This document shows positions 49,131 to 58,031 of a DNA stretch of 64,000 nucleotides, piece by piece. The stretch comes from Kosakonia quasisacchari. Its GTDB lineage: Bacteria; Pseudomonadota; Gammaproteobacteria; Enterobacterales; Enterobacteriaceae. Position 1 is the stretch's first letter; each line of letters opens with the position of its first letter. The stretch spans positions 1-64,000 of the forward strand of contig NZ_SJOP01000012.1 of NCBI RefSeq assembly GCF_004331415.1. The letters run 5' to 3'. Made by a program: the position numbers and the translations under genes. Under the pieces are notes generated by a model. That model was not told where the DNA came from, made no database searches, and saw only the letters and a program-made list of their open reading frames with translations.

Positions 49131-49712
49131 TCAGTCTTTATCAATACGGCTGGCGACCGCGCCTTGTTGATCGCGATATTTCGCATCTTCACGGCGGTTA
49201 TATGGGCGTTCTGCCGGGCCGGAGAGCGGCTCGAAGCTCAGCGCGCCAATCAGCATCCCCGGACGCAGTGCCAGCGGCAGTTTGCCTGAATTATAGAACT
49301 CCAGCACGATGCAGCCTGACCAGCCGGGATCGATACGGTGCGCAGTAACATGCACCATTAACCCCAGACGCGCCAGCGACGAGCGCCCGTCCAGCCAGCC
49401 GACCAAATCCGCAGGCAGCGTGACGGATTCATACGTCACCGCCAACGCCAGTTCGCCAGGATGCAGGTAAAAAGCATCACCTTCTGCCAGAACTATTTCA
49501 TCGCTCATCACCCGGTCAAGCGCCGCGCTGACTTCGTCTTTCGGGCCACTGAGATCGATAAACGCTGCTGTGTGCCCACTGAATGTGCGGAATTTGTTGC
49601 CCAGGCGGACATCTACCGTAGCACCGTTAATACGCTCAACCGGCGGACGCGGGTTAATCGCGAGTCGACCGTCGTCCAACCAGGCTTCAATATCTCGGTC
49701 ACAAAGACGCAT
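49131..49712 (-). CDS. dcd: dCTP deaminase
   Basis: Deaminates dCTP to dUTP, the main source of dUMP for thymidylate synthesis in enterics. The 193 residues equal the E. coli enzyme. The family region [19 protein letters not shown] and [16 protein letters not shown] hold the phosphate-binding and catalytic glutamate residues. It lies between udk and asmA in the usual order. Confidence 0.98.
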   Translation of the reverse strand: MRLCDRDIEAWLDDGRLAINPRPPVERINGATVDVRLGNKFRTFSGHTAAFIDLSGPKDEVSAALDRVMSDEIVLAEGDAFYLHPGELALAVTYESVTLPADLVGWLDGRSSLARLGLMVHVTAHRIDPGWSGCIVLEFYNSGKLPLALRPGMLIGALSFEPLSGPAERPYNRREDAKYRDQQGAVASRIDKD

Positions 49713-49739
49713 GGCACATTCTCCTTTTGATGCGGCATA

Positions 49740-49760
49740 CCCCTGAGCGCGCCTCAGGGG
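49740..49760. repeat. Inverted repeat between udk and dcd
   Basis: CCCCTGAG (49740-49747) and CTCAGGGG (49753-49760) form a perfect 8-bp stem with a CGCGC loop in the 86 bases between udk and dcd. No T run follows on the minus strand, so it is more likely an mRNA-stabilising or leaky stop structure than a full terminator. Confidence 0.6.
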
Positions 49761-49798
49761 CCGGGCAAATTAATACGAACGGTGACAGCCTAACATTA

Positions 49799-50440
49799 TT
49801 ACTCAAAGAATTGGCTGATTTTGGCTTTCAGAATATCAATGGCGATGCGGTTTTTACCGCCGCGCGGCACGATAATATCGGCGTACTGTTTGGAGGGTTC
49901 AATAAACTGCAGGAACATTGGACGCACGGTTTTTTGGTATTGCGCCATTACCGAATCCATTGAACGGCCACGCTCGTTCACGTCACGTTTGATACGGCGC
50001 ATCAGGCAGATATCCAACGGCGTATCGACGAAAATGGAGAAATTCATCGCATCCCGCAGGCGTGAATCGGTCAGCAGCAGGATCCCTTCCAGAATGATGA
50101 CTTTTTTAGCTTCAATGCGAATGGTTTCTTGCGTACGGGTATGTTCAACGTAGCTATAAACCGGTAACTCAATGGCTTCGCCGCGCTTAAGCGACTCTAA
50201 ATGCTGGAATAACAGGCTGTGATCCATCGCGCTCGGATGGTCATAGTTGGTTTTTACACGTTCTTCCATCGACAGATGGCTTTGATCTTTGTAGTAACTG
50301 TCTTCCGGAATAACGCCAATATGTTCATCACCTACCTGTTCGCGCAGTTCGCGGTAAAGAGTGCTGGCAATAAGGCTTTTACCTGAAGCGGATGCGCCGG
50401 CGATGCCGATAATGACGCACTGATGAGACTGATCAGTCAT
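49799..50440 (-). CDS. udk: Uridine/cytidine kinase
   Basis: Phosphorylates uridine and cytidine in pyrimidine salvage. The 213 residues equal the E. coli enzyme. The Walker A loop [17 protein letters not shown] is at residues 12-28, followed by [20 protein letters not shown] and the [15 protein letters not shown] segment. It is the first gene of the minus-strand udk-dcd-asmA group and is divergent from dgcE. Confidence 0.98.
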   Translation of the reverse strand: MTDQSHQCVIIGIAGASASGKSLIASTLYRELREQVGDEHIGVIPEDSYYKDQSHLSMEERVKTNYDHPSAMDHSLLFQHLESLKRGEAIELPVYSYVEHTRTQETIRIEAKKVIILEGILLLTDSRLRDAMNFSIFVDTPLDICLMRRIKRDVNERGRSMDSVMAQYQKTVRPMFLQFIEPSKQYADIIVPRGGKNRIAIDILKAKISQFFE

Positions 50441-50793
50441 AAATTTAGCGACCTGATAACCTGGATGTAAAGGAAGGACGACGCCAGAGCGTCAAACGCC
50501 GCAATTATAGGGACTTCGCCGTCGCGATACCAGTCGAATAGACACGGGATCCAAGTGTGATAAAAAGTCGCCAATTTTTACCCGCAAAACGCATTATTCG
50601 CAAAGCAAACCACTCAAAAATGGAGCGCGGTGCGCGTTTTATTCATCCACTAAGTAATTAATAACACTATGATGTCAAATTATGAGCGCCCGGCATAGGA
50701 ATTGTAAATTGTTTGTACTAGCATAATCCAAAATTCAAATTTCATTCGTCGGACTCTGTTCCGGACGGCACAGGGCTTGCGGATTAAGCGGTA
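50441..50793. other. Divergent udk-dgcE regulatory region
   Basis: The 353 bases hold no gene. The half near dgcE is AT-rich and contains a CATAAT hexamer (50722-50727) with TTGTAA only 14 bases upstream, which is too close for a standard sigma-70 promoter. No strong hairpin or known operator was recognised. Promoters for both udk and dgcE must lie here. Confidence 0.5.
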
Positions 50794-53700
50794 ATGAAGA
50801 AACAACACCAGCGCGTTTTGGTTACCACACCTTATCCTGGACTGCGGCTCCTCAGTTTAGGGTTACTCTCTTTTATCTTCACCTTGTTCTCGCTGGAACT
50901 GATCCGCTTTGGCACCGTCATTGCCCCACTCTGGTTTCCCACCGCGATCATGACCGTGGCGTTTTACCGCCACGCGGGTAAGATGTGGCCCGGCATCGCG
51001 TTCGCCTGCGCGCTGGGGAATGTTGCCGCCACCGTACTGCTTTTTTCCGTTTCTTTTGTCGATTTGCGCTATACCGCCGTCAATATTGTTGAAGCCGCCG
51101 TTGGCGCGGTGCTGCTACGTAAATTGTTGCCCTGGTATAATCCGCTGCAAAATCTGAGTGACTGGATCCGCCTTGCCATCGGCAGCGCGGTGGTTCCGCC
51201 GCTGGTCGGCGGTGCGCTGATCTGTCTTTTGGTACCGCCAGAAAACGTTTTGCGTACCTTTATTATCTGGGTATTGTCAGAATCCATCGGCGCGCTGGCG
51301 CTGGTGCCGCTTGGGCTATTATTCAAACCGCACTACTTGCTGCGCCATCGCAAACCGCAATTACTGCTGGAAACACTGGCGACGCTTGCCGTTACGTTGA
51401 TGCTCAGTTGGCTGTCGCTGCACTATTTACCGTGGCCTTTCACCGCAGTGATTGTGTTGTTGATGTGGAGTGCGGTTCGTCTACCGCGAATGGAAGCGTT
51501 TCTGGTTTTTCTGATAACTGTCATGACGGTGTCGTTGATCATCGCGCAGGAGCCGAACGTGATTATCGCGCCGAAAAGCGGCGTGATGACAAACGCACCC
51601 TGGCTGCCATTTTTGATGATCCTGCTGCCAGTTAACGTGATGACCATGGTGATGTATGCCTTTCGCGCCGAGCGTAAACACATTACCGAAAGCGAAGAAC
51701 GTTTTCGTAACGCCATGGAATATTCCGCCATTGGCATGGCATTAGTGGGCACCGATGGGCAGTGGCTACAGGCCAATAAAGCGCTGTGCCAGTTTCTGGG
51801 TTACAGCCAGGATGAACTGCGTTTAATGAACTTTCAGCAGCTTACCTGGCCGGAAGATTTACATAAAGACCTCGAACTGCTTGATCAACTGGCGCGCGGC
51901 GACATTCCTACCTACTCGCTGGAAAAGCGCTATTACACACGTAATGGCGATCTGGTCTGGGGTCTGCTGGCCGTTTCAGTCGTGCGTCATGCCGACGGCA
52001 CCCCGCTCTATTTCATCGCCCAGATCGAAGATATTAACGACTTGAAACAGACCGAGTGGGTGAACAAGCGCCTGATGGAGCGCATTACCCTTGCGAACGA
52101 AGCAGGCGGCATCGGTATCTGGGAGTGGGAGCTGGAACCCGACATCATCAGTTGGGATAAACGTATGTTTGAGATGTACGAAGTCCCCGCGCATATGAAA
52201 CCGACCTGGCATCTGTGGTACGAACGCATTCTGCCGGAGGATCGCCCGGAAACCGAGCGCATTATCCGCGATGCGCTGGCCGCCCGCGTCGCATTCAAGC
52301 TGGAATTCAGGGTGCCGGTAAAAGAGGGGATTCGCCATATCCGTACCCTTGCCAACCGTGTGCTCAACAAGAACGGTGAAGTGGAGCGGCTGCTCGGCGT
52401 CAATATGGACATGACCGAGGTAAAACAGCTCAACGATGCGCTGTTCCAGGAAAAAGAGCGGCTGCACATTACGCTTGATTCTATCGGTGAAGCGGTGCTG
52501 TGTACTGATGTTGATATGAAGGTCACCTTTATGAACCCGGTGGCAGAAAAAATGAGCGGCTGGCCGCAGGAACACGCCATTGGTCAGCCTCTATTGACGG
52601 TGCTGCACATTACTTTCGGCGATAACGGTCCGGCGATGGAAAACATTCATAGCGGCGATATGTCGCGTACCGCGATTGAGCAGGATGTGGTGCTGCACTG
52701 TCGCACCGGCGGCAGCTTCGATATCCACTACAGCGTCACGCCGTTAAGCACACTGGACGGACAAAATATCGGCTCAGTACTGGTTATCCAGGATGTCACC
52801 GAGTCGCGCAAGATGCTGCGTCAGCTCAGCTACAGCGCGTCTCACGACGCGCTCACCCACCTGGCGAACCGTGTCAGTTTTGAAAATCATCTCAAACGCC
52901 TGTTAGTGACCGTGCAGGAGTTCCACCAGCGACATGCGCTGGTGTTCATCGATCTCGACCGCTTTAAGGCAGTGAACGACACCGCCGGGCATGCTGCAGG
53001 TGATGCCTTGTTGCGTGAAATTTCCTCGCTGATGCTCAGCATGCTGCGCTCAACCGATATCCTCGCCCGTCTCGGCGGTGATGAGTTTGGCCTGCTGCTG
53101 CCAGATTGTAATGTCGAGAGTGCGCGCTATATCTCCGGGCGGATGATTGAAGCCATCAATGATTACGAGTTTATGTGGGAAGGCCGCCAGCACCGCATCG
53201 GTGCCAGCGCCGGGATTACGATTATTGATGAGACCAATTACCAGGCATCAGACGTGATGTCGCAGGCGGATATCGCCTGTTACGCCTCAAAGAACAATGG
53301 TCGCGGAATGGTTACCGTCTACGAAGCGCAGCAAGGGCTGATGCAGCACGAGCGCAGCATGATGTCGCTGGATGAACAGTGGCACATGATCAAAGATAAC
53401 CATTTACTGATGATTGCGCGCGGCGTGGCTTCTCCGCGCGTGCCGGAGGCCTGCAACTTCTGGCTGCTGTCGCTGCGCTTGTGGACCAGCGAAGGGGAAG
53501 TGATGGAGGAGCACGCGTTCCGCTCAGGCCTGACGGAACCGGAACTTATCCGCGCACTCGACAGGCGGGTGTTTCACGAATTTTTCCGCAACCACGCGAC
53601 AGCCGTAGCGGGTAAAGGCCTTGGTGTCGCCCTGCCGCTTTCTGTCGTTGGGCTGGCAAGTCAATCTCTGGTGACTGAACTGTTGCAAATGCTGGAAAGC

Positions 53701-54123
53701 GGATCAATGCAGGGGCGTTTGCTGCACCTGATTATTCATGCCGATGCACTGATGCGCGAAGGCAACACCATTAATGAGAACCTCAAACGCCTGCGCCATG
53801 CGGGTTGCCGCATCATTTTCAGCCATATTGGGCACGATCTGGAAGTGTTTAACTACCTCACTCCGCATATGGCCGACTACCTGTTGCTGGAGCCAGAGTT
53901 AGTGACAAACGTCCACGGCAATCTGATGGACGAAATGATGGTGACCATTATTCAGGGTCACGCGCAGCGACTGGGTGTGAAGAGTATCGCCGGGCCAACT
54001 CACCAGCCGCTGATGATGGATACCTTGTCGGGAATCGGTATCGATTTGATCTACGGCGATATTATTTCGCAGGCGCAGCCGCTGGATTTGATGCTGAATA
54101 CCAGTTATTTCGCAATTAACTAA
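50794..54123 (+). CDS. dgcE: Diguanylate cyclase DgcE (YegE)
   Basis: Makes cyclic di-GMP and in E. coli drives curli and biofilm control. The 1109-residue protein (E. coli 1105) has an N-terminal MASE1 membrane sensor (residues about 15-290, eight or so hydrophobic segments), three PAS domains (about 300-425, 430-555 and 560-680; starts SEERFRNAMEYSAIGM and ITLDSIGEAVLCTD) and a GGDEF domain with an intact GGDEF at residues 761-765. The C-terminal about 250 residues have the place and length of an EAL domain but no EAL motif, so phosphodiesterase activity is not expected. It is divergent from udk and convergent with alkA, with an unusual palindrome between. Confidence 0.96.
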   Translation: MKKQHQRVLVTTPYPGLRLLSLGLLSFIFTLFSLELIRFGTVIAPLWFPTAIMTVAFYRHAGKMWPGIAFACALGNVAATVLLFSVSFVDLRYTAVNIVEAAVGAVLLRKLLPWYNPLQNLSDWIRLAIGSAVVPPLVGGALICLLVPPENVLRTFIIWVLSESIGALALVPLGLLFKPHYLLRHRKPQLLLETLATLAVTLMLSWLSLHYLPWPFTAVIVLLMWSAVRLPRMEAFLVFLITVMTVSLIIAQEPNVIIAPKSGVMTNAPWLPFLMILLPVNVMTMVMYAFRAERKHITESEERFRNAMEYSAIGMALVGTDGQWLQANKALCQFLGYSQDELRLMNFQQLTWPEDLHKDLELLDQLARGDIPTYSLEKRYYTRNGDLVWGLLAVSVVRHADGTPLYFIAQIEDINDLKQTEWVNKRLMERITLANEAGGIGIWEWELEPDIISWDKRMFEMYEVPAHMKPTWHLWYERILPEDRPETERIIRDALAARVAFKLEFRVPVKEGIRHIRTLANRVLNKNGEVERLLGVNMDMTEVKQLNDALFQEKERLHITLDSIGEAVLCTDVDMKVTFMNPVAEKMSGWPQEHAIGQPLLTVLHITFGDNGPAMENIHSGDMSRTAIEQDVVLHCRTGGSFDIHYSVTPLSTLDGQNIGSVLVIQDVTESRKMLRQLSYSASHDALTHLANRVSFENHLKRLLVTVQEFHQRHALVFIDLDRFKAVNDTAGHAAGDALLREISSLMLSMLRSTDILARLGGDEFGLLLPDCNVESARYISGRMIEAINDYEFMWEGRQHRIGASAGITIIDETNYQASDVMSQADIACYASKNNGRGMVTVYEAQQGLMQHERSMMSLDEQWHMIKDNHLLMIARGVASPRVPEACNFWLLSLRLWTSEGEVMEEHAFRSGLTEPELIRALDRRVFHEFFRNHATAVAGKGLGVALPLSVVGLASQSLVTELLQMLESGSMQGRLLHLIIHADALMREGNTINENLKRLRHAGCRIIFSHIGHDLEVFNYLTPHMADYLLLEPELVTNVHGNLMDEMMVTIIQGHAQRLGVKSIAGPTHQPLMMDTLSGIGIDLIYGDIISQAQPLDLMLNTSYFAIN

Positions 54124-54292
54124 CAAGAGGTAATAAGGCTATTTTACTTGCCATTTTGAAACCGGGCAGTGCTCAAAATCCTCACGTACTACGTGTACGC
54201 TCCGGTTTTTCCGCGCTGGCCGGTTCCAAACTTGCTGCGACAATAACGCCTTATTTTCCTCTTGTGCTCAATTAATAGCCTTATTCCCCTTC
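54124..54292. repeat. Long imperfect palindrome between dgcE and alkA
   Basis: CAAGAGGTAATAAGGC (54124-54139) mirrors GCCTTATTTTCCTCTTG (54248-54264) with one gap. Inside, TTTGAAACCGGGCAGTGC mirrors GCGCTGGCCGGTTCCAAA at 15 of 18 positions, and the centre is near GTACTACGTGTAC. A second right arm at 54274-54292, overlapping the alkA stop, repeats AATAAGGCTATT on the minus strand. The 141-base core could fold into one long hairpin and looks like a dispersed intergenic repeat or small non-coding mobile element, though not ERIC. It also lies between convergent genes. Confidence 0.65.
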
Positions 54293-55129
54293 AGGCTGCC
54301 AGCCAACGCTATACCAAACATGCAACAACGCATACGACCGCCACGGCCGCCAGCGCGTGGCGTAGCGGCGGATTTGCGCGGGCGTCATCCCGGCAAAACG
54401 CTGTTTAATAAGGTAGTCATCCGGCAGGAACACATCTTTCGCCTGCCAGCCACGCAGCGCGAAATAGTTCGCGGTCCAGCGCCCGATGCCCGGCCAGGTT
54501 TGCAGCGCTTTCACCCCTTGTTCCACATCGGCCGGTGGGTTGAGCGGAAATGTACCGTCGCAGACCGTCTGTGCGAGAAAAATCAGCGACTCCGCGCGTT
54601 TTAACGGCATGCCCAGCGCTTTCAGTTCTTCCGGCAGTGCTCGCGCCAATTGCTCTGGCGTAGGAAAACAGATCATGCCCGGCGCGTCTGCCAGCGATTC
54701 ACCGAAGCGCTGCGCCACTTTTGCGGTCAGTTTCGCCGCCATCGCCACGCTCACCAGTTGCCCCAGAATCGCTCGCACCGCCTGCTCAAACGGATCCACG
54801 CTGCCCGGCAAACGCAAACCGGGACGCGCCGCGCCAAGTGAGCCCAGCGCTGTGTTCACCGTTTCTGCGTCGCAATCGAGATCAAACAAACAGCGCAGAC
54901 GTGCGAGACAGTGTTCCGCTACGGGTATAAGTCCATCGCTGATCGTAACCTTCAGCGTCGCTGCCGCTAAGTCAGGTTCGGCGGTGATTAACCCACGATG
55001 CCCGTGGTAGTGGAAAGTGCGCACATAACGCGTTGCGCTAATCTCCTCAACGCCCGCCACGACGCGCGCACGTAAAAAATCGAACATCCACGCCCAGTCA
55101 TACGGCTTGCGCCAGTGCAGTGTGTACAT
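54281..55129 (-). CDS. alkA: DNA-3-methyladenine glycosylase II
   Basis: Base-excision repair enzyme that removes 3-methyladenine and other alkylated bases. The 282 residues equal E. coli AlkA. The N-terminal domain (YTLHWRKPYDWAWMFDFL) is followed by the helix-hairpin-helix region WPGIGRWTANYFALRGW and the catalytic aspartate Asp238 in FLPDDYL. It is divergent from yegD. The last codons overlap the right end of the palindrome described at 54124-54292. No Ada box was identified with confidence upstream. Confidence 0.97.
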   Translation of the reverse strand: MYTLHWRKPYDWAWMFDFLRARVVAGVEEISATRYVRTFHYHGHRGLITAEPDLAAATLKVTISDGLIPVAEHCLARLRCLFDLDCDAETVNTALGSLGAARPGLRLPGSVDPFEQAVRAILGQLVSVAMAAKLTAKVAQRFGESLADAPGMICFPTPEQLARALPEELKALGMPLKRAESLIFLAQTVCDGTFPLNPPADVEQGVKALQTWPGIGRWTANYFALRGWQAKDVFLPDDYLIKQRFAGMTPAQIRRYATRWRPWRSYALLHVWYSVGWQPEGE

Positions 55130-55262
55130 AGCAACTCCTGAATAGTGACGCTAACAGCATAACAAACCGGGGATTTTCCGCCTTGCTTTCATATTCCGGT
55201 TGTCGCCCGTCACGCATTCGGCTAAAGTCGCCCCCCTTCTTCACTGGCATGGGGATAAACAC

Positions 55263-56615
55263 GTGTTTGTTGGTTTTGACTACGGTACGGCAAACTGCTC
55301 GATTGCGGTGATGCGCGACGGCGCAGCGCAACTGCTGAAAATGGAAAACAACAGTACCTTACTCCCGTCGATGCTCTGCGCACCGACGCGTGAAGCGGTC
55401 AGCGAGTGGCTCTATCGCCACCATCAGGTTCCGGCGACAGACGGCGAAACCCAGGCGTTGTTGCGGCGGGCGATGAGCTTTAACCGCGAGGAAGATATTG
55501 AGGTTAGCGCCGCCAGTGTACAGTTCGGGCTGGCCTCATTGCGTCAATACGTCAGCGACCCGGAAGAGGTGTACTTTGTTAAATCACCGAAATCCTTCCT
55601 TGGCGCCAGCGGCCTGAAACCGCAGCAAATCGCTCTGTTCGAAGATCTGGTCTGCGCCATGATGCTGCATATTCGCCAGCAGGCAGAAACGCAATTGCCA
55701 GAGAGTATTGATCAGGCCGTGATTGGCCGCCCGATCAACTTTCAGGGGCTGGGCGGTGATGAGGCGAACGCGCAGGCACAGGGGATCCTTGAGCGTGCCG
55801 CGAAGCGCGCCGGGTTCCGCGATGTGGTGTTCCAGTTCGAACCGGTCGCTGCAGGGCTCGATTTTGAAGCTACGCTAAGTGCGGAAAAACGGGTACTGGT
55901 GGTGGATATCGGCGGCGGTACGACCGACTGCTCATTGTTGCTGATGGGGCCGCAATGGCGCGACAAGCAAGAACGCGCCGCCAGTCTGTTGGGGCACAGC
56001 GGTTGCCGCGTTGGCGGTAACGATTTAGACATTGCGCTGGCGTTCAAAAGCCTGATGCCGCTGCTCGGCATGGGCGGTCAGACAGAAAAAGGTATCGCAC
56101 TGCCGATCCTGCCCTGGTGGAATGCGGTAGCGATTAACGATGTTCCCGCGCAGACCGAGTTTTACAGCGCCGCCAATGGCCGCTTGCTTAACGATCTCCT
56201 GCGCGACGCCCGCGATGCGGAGAAAGTGGCGCTGCTGGTAAAAGTGTGGCGACAGCGTCTCAGCTACCGGTTGGTGCGCAGCGCCGAAGAGAGCAAAATC
56301 GCCCTTTCCGATGACGCGCAGGTTAGCGCGCAGTTGCCCTTTATTAGCGATAATCTCGCGGCGGCAATTGACCAGGAAGGTCTGGAAAGCGCATTAAATC
56401 AGCCGCTGCAACGCATCCTTGAACAGGTGCAACTGGCGCTGGCAACCAGTGCAGAAACGCCGGAAGTGATTTATCTCACCGGCGGTAGCGCACGTTCACC
56501 GCTGATTAAAAAAGCGCTGGCGCAAACCCTGCCGGGGATCCCGATTGCGGGCGGCGATGACTTCGGCTCCGTCACAGCAGGTCTTGCGCGTTGGGCGCAG
56601 ACACTGTTTCGTTAA
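55263..56615 (+). CDS. yegD: YegD, Hsp70-family chaperone-like ATPase
   Basis: Hsp70/actin-fold ATPase of unknown client, without the substrate-binding half of DnaK. The 450-residue protein (E. coli length) has phosphate-1 loop FVGFDYGTANCSIAVM, the connect and phosphate-2 region VLVVDIGGGTTDCSLLLM, and the adenosine motif YLTGGSARSPLIKKAL. The start is a GTG at 55263 with GGGG 8 bases upstream, which matches the family start (M-F-[IV]-G-F-D-Y-G); an ATG at 55200 would add 21 residues with no similarity. A terminator follows at 56622-56652. Confidence 0.95.
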   Translation: MFVGFDYGTANCSIAVMRDGAAQLLKMENNSTLLPSMLCAPTREAVSEWLYRHHQVPATDGETQALLRRAMSFNREEDIEVSAASVQFGLASLRQYVSDPEEVYFVKSPKSFLGASGLKPQQIALFEDLVCAMMLHIRQQAETQLPESIDQAVIGRPINFQGLGGDEANAQAQGILERAAKRAGFRDVVFQFEPVAAGLDFEATLSAEKRVLVVDIGGGTTDCSLLLMGPQWRDKQERAASLLGHSGCRVGGNDLDIALAFKSLMPLLGMGGQTEKGIALPILPWWNAVAINDVPAQTEFYSAANGRLLNDLLRDARDAEKVALLVKVWRQRLSYRLVRSAEESKIALSDDAQVSAQLPFISDNLAAAIDQEGLESALNQPLQRILEQVQLALATSAETPEVIYLTGGSARSPLIKKALAQTLPGIPIAGGDDFGSVTAGLARWAQTLFR

Positions 56616-56621
56616 TATCTT

Positions 56622-56652
56622 GCCGGGAGAATCCCTCCCGGCATTATTTTCT
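56622..56652 (+). terminator. Rho-independent terminator after yegD
   Basis: GCCGGGAG (56622-56629) and CTCCCGGC (56635-56642) form a perfect 8-bp stem with a 5-base loop, followed by ATTATTTTCTT. It starts 6 bases after the yegD stop codon and separates yegD from mdtABC. Confidence 0.88.
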
Positions 56653-56713
56653 TCTTTAAAATCCCCCTAACGCAAATTACCCTGCCTGCCATACGTTTCC
56701 AGACAGTGTTTCA

Positions 56714-56732
56714 TTTTTCCTCCATTTTTCCG
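56714..56732 (+). promoter_or_regulatory. Possible BaeR box upstream of mdtA
   Basis: TTTTTCCTCCATTTTTCCG resembles the BaeR consensus TTTTTCTCCATDATTGGC with a one-base insertion and mismatches in the right half. It lies about 65 bases upstream of the mdtA start. In E. coli BaeSR activates mdtABC. Confidence 0.35.
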
Positions 56733-56795
56733 GGGCATGCCGTTACTAAACTAGTATTATTTCGCCATTAGTTTTCCGATGAGATACCCATAACG

Positions 56796-58031
56796 ATGAA
56801 AGGCAGTGTTACGTTTCGCCGCACGCTTGTCGCGGTCGTGGTCATGGCGGTAGCGGGCGTAGCCTGGTACCAGTTCGCACATAAAGATACTTCTTCCACC
56901 GCAACCGGGCAGGCCCAGCGCCAGGGTGCACCGGGTGGCGGCCGTCATGGTATGCGCGGCGGCGCGCTGCCGCCGGTGCAGGCCGCAACAGCAATCCGAG
57001 AAGCCGTACCGCGTTATCTCTCCGGGCTCGGCACCATTACCGCCGCAAACACCGTTACTGTGCGCAGCCGCGTTTCGGGCCAGCTTATGGCGATCCATTT
57101 CCAGGAAGGCCAGCAAGTAAAAGCCGGCGATCTGCTGGCGGAAATCGATCCAAGCCAATTCAAAGTGGCGCTGGCGCAAGCGCAGGGCCAACTGGCGAAA
57201 GATAAAGCCACACTCGCCAACGCCCGCCGCGATCTTTCTCGCTATCAACAACTGGCGAAAACCAGCCTGGTTTCACGCCAGGATCTCGATAGCCAGCAGG
57301 CGCTGGTGACCGAATCGGAAGGTACCGTGAAAGCTGACGAAGCCTCCGTTGCCAGCGCGCAGTTAGAGCTGGACTGGAGCCGCATAACCGCCCCTATTTC
57401 CGGGCGAGTGGGTTTAAAACAGGTGGATATTGGCAACCAAATCAGCAGCAGTGACACCACCGGGATCGTGGTGTTGACGCAAACACACCCCATCGATTTG
57501 GTGTTTACCTTGCCGGAAAGCGAAATCGCCACCGTCGTGCAAGCACAAAAAGCAGGCCAACAACTGGTGGTGGAAGCCTGGGATCGCACCAACAAACAGA
57601 AGCTGAGCAGCGGCACATTGTTAAGCCTCGACAACCAGATTGACGCCACCACCGGCACCATCAAACTGAAAGCCCGCTTTGATAACCAGGACGATGCCCT
57701 GTTCCCCAACCAGTTCGTCAACGCGCGCATGCTGGTTGCCACACAGCAGGACGCGGTAGTGATCCCGGCGGCTGCACTGCAAATGGGTAATGAAGGTAAC
57801 TTCGTCTGGGTTCTGAATGACAAAAATCAGGTCAGCAAACACACCGTCACGCCAGGTATTCAGGACAGCCAGAAAGTAGTGATTGCCGCCGGTCTGTCGG
57901 CGGGCGATCGCGTGGTGACGGACGGAATTGACCGCCTGACCGAAGGGGCGAAAGTGGAAGTCGTGGATGCGAAAAACGCCGAAGCCGTACCGGCAAAGCG
58001 TGAACATCCGGCCAAAGGAGCGCATTCCTGA
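56796..58031 (+). CDS. mdtA: Multidrug efflux membrane-fusion protein MdtA
   Basis: Periplasmic adaptor of the MdtABC-TolC efflux pump (bile salts, novobiocin and other agents in E. coli). The 411-residue protein (E. coli 415) has an N-terminal membrane segment (residues about 9-24), a low-complexity linker, the lipoyl halves around [20 protein letters not shown] and [19 protein letters not shown], a coiled-coil hairpin between them, and a beta-barrel with [16 protein letters not shown]. Its TGA overlaps the mdtB ATG by one base. The C-terminal tail is lysine- and glutamate-rich and differs from E. coli. Confidence 0.96.
   Translation: MKGSVTFRRTLVAVVVMAVAGVAWYQFAHKDTSSTATGQAQRQGAPGGGRHGMRGGALPPVQAATAIREAVPRYLSGLGTITAANTVTVRSRVSGQLMAIHFQEGQQVKAGDLLAEIDPSQFKVALAQAQGQLAKDKATLANARRDLSRYQQLAKTSLVSRQDLDSQQALVTESEGTVKADEASVASAQLELDWSRITAPISGRVGLKQVDIGNQISSSDTTGIVVLTQTHPIDLVFTLPESEIATVVQAQKAGQQLVVEAWDRTNKQKLSSGTLLSLDNQIDATTGTIKLKARFDNQDDALFPNQFVNARMLVATQQDAVVIPAAALQMGNEGNFVWVLNDKNQVSKHTVTPGIQDSQKVVIAAGLSAGDRVVTDGIDRLTEGAKVEVVDAKNAEAVPAKREHPAKGAHS

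Noticed and set aside
54124..54264. Palindrome as an ERIC element
   Set aside because: Similar length, but the characteristic ERIC core sequences are not present.
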